NCBI RefSeq assembly: GCF_016679925.1
Contig: NZ_JAEQBW010000015.1
Location: forward strand, 42,885-106,884
Reading direction: 5' to 3'
Length of the DNA stretch: 64,000 nt
Source of the DNA: Marivirga aurantiaca
Lineage (GTDB): Bacteria > Bacteroidota > Bacteroidia > Cytophagales > Cyclobacteriaceae
How positions within the stretch are numbered: position 1 is the first letter of the stretch; the number at the start of each line of letters is the position of its first letter. A program made the translations under genes and the position numbers. The notes beneath the pieces are model-generated. The model saw nothing but the letters and a program-made list of their open reading frames with translations. It was not told where the DNA came from and searched no databases. Of this stretch, positions 56,192 through 64,000 are shown one piece after another.

Positions 56192-57338
56192 CTTTTACTT
56201 TTTTTGTTCCCTGGTAAAGCTCATATTCCAACAGACGACACTCTATTTTGGCATTCATAAAAGGTATTCTCCTTTTTGTCCGAAGGCCAATCCGCTTGGC
56301 TAGCTGGAGGTTGCCTGTAAAAATATAGCCTGTTTTTCCTTTACAATCCTGTTTAAAGAAATCACCTATTTGCTGATAAAGAACTGCTAATTCAGCTTCC
56401 TCACCCAATCTCTCTCCATATTCCGGATTCAAAAATACTACTCCATCCTCTTCAGGAATAGGAGTGTCACGGAAATCGCACTTCTTGAATTCAATATATT
56501 CAGCAACGCCTGCAGCTTCAGCATTTTGCTCTGCAGCTTGCATTGCCATCCGGCTATGATCAGTAGCAATTATTCTTATTTCGGGAACTACCTCCGCAGC
56601 AATTGCTTCTTCTTTTAGGGTTTCCCATTTATTTTCATCAAATCCTTTGAAGTAGTGGAAACCGAATTTTTCCCGATTTATTCCAGGTGCTTTTTTGGCA
56701 GCTATGCAAGCGGCCTCTATAGCCAGAGTGCCTGATCCACACATAGGGTTTACAAAGCATTGTTCAGGAGTCCAGTTGCTGGCCATAATACTGGCAGCAG
56801 CCAAAGACTCCATCATCGGTGCTTTCCCCGGAATCTTTCTATAGCCATGTTTGGCAATGGTTTCCCCGGAGGTATCCAGGTAAATGGCAGCCTGATCATC
56901 CATCCAGTGTAAAAATAACACCATCTGGTTACGAAGAGGGCCTGAGTCAGGTCTGCTTCCGGTTTTATCTGCCATTCTATCTACTACAGCATCTTTTACA
57001 CGCACATTGGCAAACTGGGTATTGAGGATTTTTTCATTGTTAACATAGGAGGTAATGCATAAATAGCCGTCCTCATATAAATAATCTTCCCAGCGAATTT
57101 GGTACAATTGCTGGTAAAGCTGGTCAGGTGATGTAGCGCGAAAAGATTTCAATTGAAAAAGCACTTTGTTGGCTGATCTCAAATGTAAATTGAGTTTCAT
57201 ACAATCAGCCATGGAGCCCATTAAAGAAATATCTAAAGGGCCTTCATGTGAAACGGAATAACCTAAAGCCTCTACTTCTTTTCTCAAAACGGGAGCTATA
57301 AAAGGGGGGCAAGGCAATACTATTTTACTTTTATCCAT
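56175..57338 (-). CDS. THUMP-domain class I rRNA methyltransferase (RlmL/TrmG-like)
   Basis: 387 aa from this ATG. An N-terminal THUMP region (about 10-160) is followed by a SAM-dependent domain with FVNPMCGSGTLAIEAACIAA (motif I) and a motif IV of VVFLNPEYGERLGEEAEL. It would modify a guanosine in 23S rRNA or tRNA. Odd: motif IV is usually NPPYGER; here the second proline is Glu. An upstream in-frame TTG (57356) overlaps the promoter box TAACTTTG and is rejected. Confidence 0.85.
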   Translation of the reverse strand: MDKSKIVLPCPPFIAPVLRKEVEALGYSVSHEGPLDISLMGSMADCMKLNLHLRSANKVLFQLKSFRATSPDQLYQQLYQIRWEDYLYEDGYLCITSYVNNEKILNTQFANVRVKDAVVDRMADKTGSRPDSGPLRNQMVLFLHWMDDQAAIYLDTSGETIAKHGYRKIPGKAPMMESLAAASIMASNWTPEQCFVNPMCGSGTLAIEAACIAAKKAPGINREKFGFHYFKGFDENKWETLKEEAIAAEVVPEIRIIATDHSRMAMQAAEQNAEAAGVAEYIEFKKCDFRDTPIPEEDGVVFLNPEYGERLGEEAELAVLYQQIGDFFKQDCKGKTGYIFTGNLQLAKRIGLRTKRRIPFMNAKIECRLLEYELYQGTKKVKDESKS

Positions 57339-57343
57339 GAGGG

Positions 57344-57351
57344 CAAAGTTA
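57344..57351 (-). promoter_or_regulatory. Promoter -7 box of the RNA methyltransferase gene
   Basis: On the minus strand TAACTTTG, read from 57351 to 57344, ends 5 nt before the ATG at 57338. The transcript should be nearly leaderless. It faces a divergent box at 57393. Confidence 0.6.
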
Positions 57352-57392
57352 AACAAATTTTAATGTGGTTTCGATTCGATTTTGATTTGGCT

Positions 57393-57400
57393 TATATTTG
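57393..57400 (+). promoter_or_regulatory. Promoter -7 box of the DUF4494 gene
   Basis: TATATTTG followed by CA, 24 nt before the ATG at 57425; it forms a divergent pair with the box at 57344-57351. Confidence 0.6.
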
Positions 57401-57424
57401 CATTCCAAATTAATCAAAAATAAA

Positions 57425-57898
57425 ATGAAGCAGTGGTTTTTGTGTAAAGTAAAGTACCAGAAAGAGGATGAAAACGGTAGATTGAAGTCAGTAACGGAGC
57501 CTTATTTGGTAGATGCCGTTTCTTTTACTGAGGCCGAAACACGAATGTATGAGGAAATGGGCGAGCGTGTAAGGGGAGAATTTATGATTACCGGCATTAG
57601 CAAAAGTAAAATTGTTGATGTTTTTAATTATGAAGATTCCAGCATCTGGCACAAATGCAAGGTGACCTACTATGTGGCGGAAGAAAGTGGTAAGGAAAAG
57701 AAAATCACTAATCAAATGATAGTTACAGCTGATAATGTGAAAGATGCCTATGACCGTATCTATTTAAGCTTAAATAATATGTTGGTTTCTTTCCAGGTGC
57801 CGGAAGTAATTGAAAGTACTATTGTAGAGGTTTTTAACTACAGCGGGGATATTGATGCCAATGAAAAACCGGAAGAAGAAGTAGAGCAGGAAGATTAA
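57425..57898 (+). CDS. DUF4494 family protein
   Basis: A 157-aa cytoplasmic protein. MKQWFLCKVKYQKEDENGRL, the segment TEPYLVDAVSFTEAETRMYE and an internal second copy of the theme (IWHKCKVTYYVAEESGKEKK) match DUF4494, a Bacteroidota family of unknown function. The two halves look like a tandem repeat of one unit. The end is Glu-rich. An earlier TTG start (57398) lies on the promoter and is rejected. A terminator at 58009 may serve both this gene and the next. Confidence 0.85.
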   Translation: MKQWFLCKVKYQKEDENGRLKSVTEPYLVDAVSFTEAETRMYEEMGERVRGEFMITGISKSKIVDVFNYEDSSIWHKCKVTYYVAEESGKEKKITNQMIVTADNVKDAYDRIYLSLNNMLVSFQVPEVIESTIVEVFNYSGDIDANEKPEEEVEQED

Positions 57899-58008
57899 GT
57901 TGTTTTTTATCAATGTACGCAAATAGAAACTATTGCTGTTGTTATTGGAATTTTTATTATGAAAGTGAAATAGAGTGGGAAGTAAATGTTAATAGAAAGG
58001 ACATAAAA

Positions 58009-58036
58009 AAAACTCAGCCGGTATGGCTGAGTTTTT
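58009..58036. terminator. Bidirectional terminator between DUF4494 and fasciclin genes
   Basis: AAAACTCAGCC (58009-58019) and GGCTGAGTTTT (58025-58035) form an 11-bp stem with loop GGTAT, with A and T runs on either side, so it can stop transcription from both convergent genes. Confidence 0.88.
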
Positions 58037-58060
58037 AAGTTTTAAATAAAATAAATTCGA

Positions 58061-58657
58061 TTATAGTTTAGCAGGCACAACTACTTTGTTAATAACGTGT
58101 ACTACACCATTGCTAGCTTTTACATCAGCAATTACTACTTCAGCACCATTGATCATTACTTTATCTTCTTCTATAGTAACTTTCAATTTTTCGCCTTGAA
58201 GGGTAGTTAATTCCTGACCGTCAGAAAGGTCAGATGCCATAGTAACACCCTCTACCACGTGATACTTTAGCACATTCTGTAATTTGCTTTTGTTTTCAGC
58301 TTTCATCAACATATCAACAGTTGATTGTGCAGCAGTAAATGCCTCATTAGTTGGAGCAAATACAGTGAAATTTCCTTCACCTTTAAAAGTTTCTACTAAT
58401 TCGGCTTGGGTTAAAGCAGCAACCAAAGTGCTTAATTGATCAGTATTAACTGCAGTTTCAGCAATTGATTTTGGTAAGGCAGCGATTGAATCAGCTTTCA
58501 TTTGAGCCGCTTTTTCAACCATTGCAGTTGAGTCAGCAACACGGATTGAATCGGCCGTAGCTTTTTCAGCAGCAGCTTTCCCACCATCTCCACAACTTGA
58601 TACAAGTATCATGGCAACAAAAATCCCTAACAGGATTGTAAACTTATTATTTCTCAT
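58061..58657 (-). CDS. Fasciclin-domain lipoprotein
   Basis: A 198-aa protein with a lipoprotein signal (about 1-22, lipobox LVSSC followed by GD), an Ala/Lys-rich linker, and one fasciclin (FAS1) domain: LSTLVAALTQAELVETFKGE, FTVFAPTNEAFTAAQSTVDM and VKASNGVVHVINKVVVP. FAS1 domains support adhesion. Likely tethered to the outer membrane. A Bacteroidota promoter precedes it. Confidence 0.9.
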   Translation of the reverse strand: MRNNKFTILLGIFVAMILVSSCGDGGKAAAEKATADSIRVADSTAMVEKAAQMKADSIAALPKSIAETAVNTDQLSTLVAALTQAELVETFKGEGNFTVFAPTNEAFTAAQSTVDMLMKAENKSKLQNVLKYHVVEGVTMASDLSDGQELTTLQGEKLKVTIEEDKVMINGAEVVIADVKASNGVVHVINKVVVPAKL

Positions 58658-59010
58658 AGTTTTAATTGATTAGTGCAGCAAATGTATACAAGTAAAATGG
58701 TTATTTTCAATTATGTTGATTAATTAATTTTATAAATTATTATATCGATTAAGCAACTGAAAACATCGATGAATAAATACTTATGTTCGATGAAATAAAA
58801 TATACATTTTTTTTTAGGAGCGGAAATTGTCCACAAGATTGCGGAAAGATGAGTATAAAAAGCTACTAATATTATTGCTTTGTAATAGTGCTCAACTTAA
58901 AATGAAACACATTCATCCTATATAAAGTTAATACTACAATCAACTTTGTATTAAATGCTTATGTGAAGCATCCAAAATTCAATTCCTATACCTGAAAATT
59001 TATTTTCTAT
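58658..59010. other. 353-nt spacer between fasciclin and M28 genes
   Basis: Apart from the fasciclin promoter it contains scattered ATCGAT-type words near 58745-58775 and a small hairpin ATGCTT/AAGCAT (58955-58971) that may end the M28 transcript. No ORF or RNA gene is seen. Confidence 0.5.
58679..58710 (-). promoter_or_regulatory. Promoter of the fasciclin lipoprotein gene
   Basis: On the minus strand TTG (58710-58708), a 21-nt spacer, then TACATTTG (58686-58679), fitting the phylum consensus. The box ends 21 nt before the ATG at 58657. Confidence 0.65.
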
Positions 59011-60369
59011 CTAATCCCTTATCACTCTTTCAGGAAATACCACCACCGATTCATTTCCATTCTTAGCAACCGCAGCTACACCAAAATAATAATTGTCTAC
59101 CACTATTCCTTCCAACGTAAATTGATTTACTTTTCCTACATAGCGGGAGTTGTCCCAGGTAGGGGAAGTAGTTAATCTCCAATAGATTTTATAACCAATA
59201 ATGTCCTTATCATCCATAGCATCCCACTCCAGTTTAGCGGAAGGCTGTACTACGCCACCAATGCCTACGTTTTTTGGAGCTGGTGGCGCCCAGGCCAATC
59301 CTGCCATACTGATGGCATTTACAGCAGTCAATTTTTTTGCATAATCAAAATTTACTCCTTCAATTACATCTCCATATTTAATGCCATCTTCCACTCTGAT
59401 GTCCTGATGCTGACGGTTGTAGTTTTCATGGGCTTCCATAATACGAATACCTGCAAAACCTAAATCGTTAAAAGGTTTGTGGTGACCGCCTCTGCCAAAT
59501 CTGTCCAACCTGTAAACCATCATGGGATTCATTTCCGGCATATAAGTTTGGGTTTGCTTATGTACGTAACGGGCTAATTGACGGGAAATACCGTCTACTT
59601 CTCCACCATAATATCTGCGCATAGTCCGTTCTCTCTCTGTTTCAGTTGGAGGAACCGGCTCTGAAAATATTCTAAAAGTCCGGTTGTCGATTACTCCATC
59701 AACTCCTTCTATATTTCCAATCATATCATTATTCAAAACAGCTATGATATTCCATTCTTTTTCCTGCGCATACTTAGCTAGTCCGGCACCACCAAACAAG
59801 CCTTGTTCTTCACCTGAAAGGCCAACATAAATAATGCTATGTTTGAATTGATATTTTGATAAAACACGTGCGGCTTCAATTGCCCCGGCCATACCAGTGG
59901 CATTATCATTAGCTCCCGGTGCATCGGTGGTAAAGTCCATCGTATCGCTGGCGCGGGAATCAATATCACCAGACATGATAATGAAGTTGTTTGGGTAATC
60001 GGTTCCGCGTTGAATGGCTACCACATTTACTACATACGCATCTTGAGGTACTCTGCTGTTTCCTTCTTTGGTTACAAAATCTTTCTGATAAAATACTTCC
60101 AGGCAATTATTACATTCTTTTGATATTTGTTCAAATTCAGATTTTATCCACCTTCTTGCTGCGCCTATACCACGCGTTTCCGAGACTGTGTCTGAAAAAG
60201 TATTTCTAGTACCGAAATTAGCTAATGTACGAATGTCCTTTTCTAATCTATCTGCCGAAACCGCATCTACTACATCGTACATCCTTAGATCTACTTGTGG
60301 GGGAGCGGTATTTTGTGCTGATAATGTAAAACTGAAAATCAGGAATAAAGCTGTAATTATATTTTTCAT
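59011..60369 (-). CDS. Secreted M28-family metallopeptidase with C-terminal Fn3-like domain
   Basis: A 452-aa protein with a signal peptide (1-18, ending TLSAQ). The M28 domain has the metal-binding blocks GANDNATGMAG, GLSGEEQGLFGGAG (Glu-Glu), VLNNDMIGN and FAGIRIMEAHENYNRQHQD. A C-terminal fibronectin-III-like domain (about 365-450) follows. It probably degrades peptides at the cell surface. Odd: the first metal ligand, usually His in GHxDS, is Asp here (SGDIDSR). Confidence 0.88.
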   Translation of the reverse strand: MKNIITALFLIFSFTLSAQNTAPPQVDLRMYDVVDAVSADRLEKDIRTLANFGTRNTFSDTVSETRGIGAARRWIKSEFEQISKECNNCLEVFYQKDFVTKEGNSRVPQDAYVVNVVAIQRGTDYPNNFIIMSGDIDSRASDTMDFTTDAPGANDNATGMAGAIEAARVLSKYQFKHSIIYVGLSGEEQGLFGGAGLAKYAQEKEWNIIAVLNNDMIGNIEGVDGVIDNRTFRIFSEPVPPTETERERTMRRYYGGEVDGISRQLARYVHKQTQTYMPEMNPMMVYRLDRFGRGGHHKPFNDLGFAGIRIMEAHENYNRQHQDIRVEDGIKYGDVIEGVNFDYAKKLTAVNAISMAGLAWAPPAPKNVGIGGVVQPSAKLEWDAMDDKDIIGYKIYWRLTTSPTWDNSRYVGKVNQFTLEGIVVDNYYFGVAAVAKNGNESVVVFPERVIRD

Positions 60370-60558
60370 AGATGAGGTATTTTAGGGAAAGATACAAAAT
60401 GTGAAGAAGAGAATAAATAAAAATGTTTTGAGTGGTAGAGGTTAAATCGCTCTTTTCATATTGTGACTCACCATTTCCAGGGATTTTCAGATCAGATGAA
60501 GCTATTTTCTATTCTTAGGAAGTAAGGTTTCTTCCCTTTCTATTATCTTGCAGATCTT

Positions 60559-63500
60559 ATGAGAACTCCTTTACTATTAATTTTCTTGTTTGCTTATGGG
60601 AATAGCCTATTCGCCCAATCTTTATCTATTACCCTTCAAAAGGGACATAGCGAGCCGGTAAAAGCGCTTCAGCTCAGCCAGGATGGTAAGTATTTATTTA
60701 CCGGCAGCAGAGATAAAACCATTAAGCTGTGGGATGTAGAAACAGCTAGGGAAATTAACACCTTCTTTGGACATAGTAGCACCATAAATGGCTTTTCAAT
60801 TAATAACAAAACTAAGCAGCTAACCTCTTCTTCAGCGGATTTAACAGTGAAGGTTTGGGATATTACTACAGCTAAAGCTGTTTGGACGAGTTCGAAAAGT
60901 CAGGAATACATGACAGATGTCGCTTTATCTCCGGATGGAAAGTATGTAGCAACCGGTGGGTTCGACAAAGAGGTAATAATATATGAGCTCTCCACAGGTG
61001 ATTCTCTTTTATCTTTTCCTGTAGCTAGTGACAAAGGAACAGGATATGGAGTAACATTAGATTGGAGTAATGACGGCCAATGGTTAGCTGTAGGGGAAGA
61101 TAACCGCACATTATCAATTTATGACGCAGAAACCTGGAGGCTGAAACAGAAAATTAAACCGGAAACAGGTTGGTGTGGAGGCTGTCCTAGCTTAGTAGCA
61201 TTTCATCCGAACAGTAAACAAATAGCAAAGTTATCTGATAATGGAAGTTTAGAATTAATAGAGGTTGTTTCAGGAAATGTCATTCACACTTTAAAAGAAA
61301 AAGTGGAAGATATACGGGCGGTGGCTTTCAGTGAAAATGGAGAGAAATTACTTGCCGCTACACAAGAGCAGGTATTTATCTATAGTTTAGCTTCCAATAA
61401 ACTGACTGCGACCTTAAACCATCGGGCAGAAATTAATGATGTAATTTTTAATAAAGAGGCTGATGCAGTGATCATCGCTGGTAATGATAATAAAGCTACG
61501 ATGATTGATATAGCTTCCGGGGAAATCCACAGGCAATTTGAAGGTTTGCTTCACGATCAGGACAAGGGAGGCCTCATGTACGACCCCAATAACTATTGGG
61601 AATCGCATATTGCACGCTATATCAAAAACAAAAATTCACAGGTGCTTACTTCCGATGATGCCTATCTCCTAAAAGGAAAGATAAGTAATGTCCTTCGGAT
61701 GTGGGAAGTGAAATCAGGGAAGTCTTTTATAGAATTTTCAGGGCATGAAAAAGCAGTGATTGATTTTGAGCTCTCTCCTGATGAAAAAATGTTGGCTACC
61801 GCTGGCGGAGAAGGGGATGTGATTGTTTGGGAAACGCAGTCAGGTAAATCATTAAAGTTGTTGCAAGGACACAGGTCTCCTGTATTTGATGTACGCTGGA
61901 GTCATGATCAAACTAAGTTGGTAAGCACCTCATGGGATGGTCAGGTTTTGGTTTGGGACCTGACAACAGAGAAAATAGTTTCCAATATTTATCAACAAAA
62001 CACATCTGCCTATGCAGTTTCCTTCACGCATGACGACTTGTACCTGATTGTAGCAAGTCTGGATAAAAAGTTGGAGTTGTATGAAGTAGCAACAGGTCAG
62101 TTGGTCAAAACATTTATCGGTCATACTCAAAATGTGAACGAAATCATATTATCAGATCAAGCAGGAGAGTTCATGAGCCTTTCCGATGATGGCACTGCCA
62201 TAAGCTGGAATATATATGATGGAATGATGCGCAAAAGATTCAGTCATCCGATGGGAACCATCAGGGCAGGGATGTTTCACAATGATCATTTTCTAAGTGG
62301 AGGAGAAGACAGAATAATTCGCATATGGGACAGGAAGAGTGGGAAAATAATACAAACATTTGAAGGGCACCAGGCAACAGTAAGTTCTTTAAACATTCAT
62401 AAAAGTGATAATCTGTTAATTTCCGGGGATCTTGACGGAGTTACCAAATTTTGGGACCTGAAAACAGGGAAAGAAATATTGGAACATATTATTATAGATA
62501 AAGCCAATTGGATGGTTCGGAATCCCAGCGGTTATTTTTACGCTACTGATGGTGCAAAAAAATATATCCACTATACAAAAGACAACAAAGCCTATTTACT
62601 TGATCAATTCTTTGAGGAGTTCTTTACGCCTGATCTTATTTCCAATACTTTTTCAGAGAACGGGACAAAGAGTAAAAAGAGTATTCAGGGCTTGCTGGAG
62701 AACTCATCCTTGCCAGAAGTGAAAATAGCAGGAATTAAGTCAGGTGATGAGCTTGAAGCTGCTATTTATATCAAAGTAAGTGATGATAAAGGGATAGAAG
62801 ATATGGAACTCTTTCATAATGGGAAAAGGGTGGCCATCAACTTGCAAGATTTTAAGAAAAGTAAGCAAAAGGATAACAGCACAATCTATAGTTGTGTACA
62901 ACCCCTGGTTTCAGGACATAATCGCTTTATGGCAAAAGTTGTCAATCGGGAAAAACTGGAATCTGCACCTGCTGAGATTGATTTAATTACTCAGAATAAC
63001 GTGCCGGGAGCAACATGCCATGTTTTAGCTATTGGAGTAAATGATTATAAAAATACGAAACTCAACCTTAATTATGCGCGTGCCGATGCGGAAGCCTTTG
63101 TCGGCCAAATGAGCCAGCAGACAAAAGGTTTGTTTTCATCCTTTAAGAAGCATGAATTGTATGATCGGGATGCCACCAAGCAAAATATTTTGTCTGCAAT
63201 GGATTCTATTATAGCCACTGCAGCAATTGACGATCTATTTGTGTTATATTTTGCTGGTCATGGAAGTATGAATGATGAAACTTTCTATTTTATCCCGCAT
63301 GAATCCACACGACTTTATGAAGGTAGCGCACTTAAAAAACAAGCTTTAAGTGCCGATGAAGTGCAACAGAAACTGACCCGGCTAAAAGCTTTAAAACAAA
63401 TTATTTTTATAGATGCTTGTCAATCGGGTGGGTCGGTAGAGTTGTTGGCCCGAAGAGGTGCTACAGAAGAAAAAGCCATTGCACAGCTGTCCCGAAGTGC

Positions 63501-63771
63501 AGGTGTACATGTACTGTCTGCTGCCGGAAATGAGCAATATGCCTCGGAATTTGCTGACTTAGGACATGGCTTGTTCACATACGCTGTGTTAAAAGCATTG
63601 CGAGGAGAAGCAGATACTGTACCGAAAGACGGAAGAATTAGCGTTTATGAGATGAAATCCTTTATTGATGAAATAGTGCCTGAATTAAATATGCGTTTAA
63701 AGGGAAATCCTCAATATCCATATACCTTTTCCAGAGGGAATGATTTTCCTATTGGAGTACTGAAGGAATGA
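60559..63771 (+). CDS. Predicted exported WD40-repeat/caspase-like (C14) fusion
   Basis: A 1070-aa protein. The N-terminus MRTPLLLIFLFAYGNSLFAQ looks like a signal peptide. About twelve WD40 repeats span 25-630 (e.g. GKYLFTGSRDKTIKLWDVET, KLVSTSWDGQVLVWDLTTEK), then a linker. The caspase-like domain (815-1065) has the catalytic dyad H901 (YFAGHGSMND) and C954 (IFIDACQSGG), so it should be active. Fusion of WD40 with caspase is known in bacteria, but the partner and target here are unknown. It is divergent from the M28 gene and followed by a hairpin-rich spacer. Confidence 0.9.
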   Translation: MRTPLLLIFLFAYGNSLFAQSLSITLQKGHSEPVKALQLSQDGKYLFTGSRDKTIKLWDVETAREINTFFGHSSTINGFSINNKTKQLTSSSADLTVKVWDITTAKAVWTSSKSQEYMTDVALSPDGKYVATGGFDKEVIIYELSTGDSLLSFPVASDKGTGYGVTLDWSNDGQWLAVGEDNRTLSIYDAETWRLKQKIKPETGWCGGCPSLVAFHPNSKQIAKLSDNGSLELIEVVSGNVIHTLKEKVEDIRAVAFSENGEKLLAATQEQVFIYSLASNKLTATLNHRAEINDVIFNKEADAVIIAGNDNKATMIDIASGEIHRQFEGLLHDQDKGGLMYDPNNYWESHIARYIKNKNSQVLTSDDAYLLKGKISNVLRMWEVKSGKSFIEFSGHEKAVIDFELSPDEKMLATAGGEGDVIVWETQSGKSLKLLQGHRSPVFDVRWSHDQTKLVSTSWDGQVLVWDLTTEKIVSNIYQQNTSAYAVSFTHDDLYLIVASLDKKLELYEVATGQLVKTFIGHTQNVNEIILSDQAGEFMSLSDDGTAISWNIYDGMMRKRFSHPMGTIRAGMFHNDHFLSGGEDRIIRIWDRKSGKIIQTFEGHQATVSSLNIHKSDNLLISGDLDGVTKFWDLKTGKEILEHIIIDKANWMVRNPSGYFYATDGAKKYIHYTKDNKAYLLDQFFEEFFTPDLISNTFSENGTKSKKSIQGLLENSSLPEVKIAGIKSGDELEAAIYIKVSDDKGIEDMELFHNGKRVAINLQDFKKSKQKDNSTIYSCVQPLVSGHNRFMAKVVNREKLESAPAEIDLITQNNVPGATCHVLAIGVNDYKNTKLNLNYARADAEAFVGQMSQQTKGLFSSFKKHELYDRDATKQNILSAMDSIIATAAIDDLFVLYFAGHGSMNDETFYFIPHESTRLYEGSALKKQALSADEVQQKLTRLKALKQIIFIDACQSGGSVELLARRGATEEKAIAQLSRSAGVHVLSAAGNEQYASEFADLGHGLFTYAVLKALRGEADTVPKDGRISVYEMKSFIDEIVPELNMRLKGNPQYPYTFSRGNDFPIGVLKE

Positions 63772-63787
63772 TTTTGAGGATGAAAAA

Positions 63788-63814
63788 TTTTCCAAAGTTC
63801 CAAGCTTTGGAAAA
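63788..63814. repeat. Hairpin after the WD40-caspase gene
   Basis: TTTTCCAAAG (63788-63797) and CTTTGGAAAA (63805-63814) form a perfect 10-bp stem with a 7-nt loop, starting 17 nt after the stop. It lacks a T run, so it is more likely a stability element than a terminator. Confidence 0.5.
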
Positions 63815-63961
63815 GTAGACCCCACTAACAGAAGGCTAATAATAGAATATAGAATAGATAAAAACCTGTTTTTGGATTTAATTGCCAAAAATAGTTGGTA
63901 AAATGCCTTAAAACTGATTGTAAACAACTGATATTAAGATAGATATACTTATTTTGACTAG

Positions 63962-63996
63962 AGCTCATTGAAATGTGTTTCAATGAGCTTTTTTTT
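63962..63996 (+). terminator. Intrinsic terminator near the window end
   Basis: AGCTCATTGAAA (63962-63973) and TTTCAATGAGCT (63978-63989) form a perfect 12-bp stem with loop TGTG, followed by a run of T. It is 190 nt after the nearest stop codon, so it ends either a long 3' UTR or a small transcript. Confidence 0.85.
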
Positions 63997-64000
63997 GTAT

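Noticed and set aside
57339..57356. TTG start for the RNA methyltransferase
   Set aside because: It overlaps the TAACTTTG promoter box on the same strand.
57398..57424. TTG start for the DUF4494 gene
   Set aside because: It lies in the TATATTTG promoter box; the ATG at 57425 fits the family.

Overview
The window looks like a chromosome segment of a Bacteroidota bacterium, most likely a marine, gliding-type Cytophagales (Marivirga/Flammeovirgaceae-like). The evidence is the low GC content, A-rich start regions mostly without Shine-Dalgarno sequences, repeated TAnnTTTG -7 promoter boxes (often TAnCTTTGCAG), phylum-typical families (DUF3467, DUF4494, DUF2851, TrhO, two-component propeller sensors) and zinc-free forms of S14 and L36. 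The genus is an inference. I see no tRNA, rRNA, CRISPR array, phage or insertion sequence.

Layout. (1) 1-22.5 kb is the core transcription/translation superlocus: rpoB (3' end), rpoC, a DUF3467 gene, rpsL-rpsG-fusA-rpsJ, a terminator and a new promoter, the S10/spc operons from rplC to rpsN, an internal promoter, rpsH to secY-infA-rpmJ, then the alpha operon rpsM-rpsK-rpsD-rpoA-rplQ with a strong terminator. (2) 22.6-26 kb holds carA, eno, a FtsB/DivIC-like gene and a small outer-membrane protein. (3) 26-30.4 kb holds an Ldh-family dehydrogenase and a Ppx/GppA phosphatase on the minus strand, then an acyl-CoA carboxylase beta subunit and a thioredoxin-like ferredoxin. (4) 30.4-41 kb is a compact minus-strand chemotaxis operon: soluble MCP, CheW, CheD, CheY, CheB, CheA, a CheC/CheX-like protein, a membrane GAF/multi-PAS protein without an output domain, and CheR. 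No flagellar gene is visible, so the output may be gliding or another surface process. (5) 41-43.8 kb has a gene-poor stretch with a palindrome and a possible decayed MCP tail, then a REC-histidine kinase and a LuxR-type regulator. (6) 43.9-51.6 kb holds an MFS transporter coupled to a class V aminotransferase, DUF2851 coupled to a polytopic membrane protein, a NeuD/PglD-type acyltransferase, TrhO and a nucleoside phosphorylase. (7) 51.7-60.4 kb holds a propeller histidine kinase, a DUF2157 membrane protein, a THUMP-type RNA methyltransferase, DUF4494, a fasciclin lipoprotein and an M28 peptidase. (8) 60.6-63.8 kb encodes a predicted exported WD40-caspase fusion.

The most interesting parts are the non-canonical chemotaxis operon, with unusual residues in CheD, CheA and CheR and an output-less PAS sensor, and the exported WD40-caspase protein with an intact His/Cys dyad. 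The ribosomal block is largely ordinary apart from its promoter architecture and one strong Shine-Dalgarno site before rplE.
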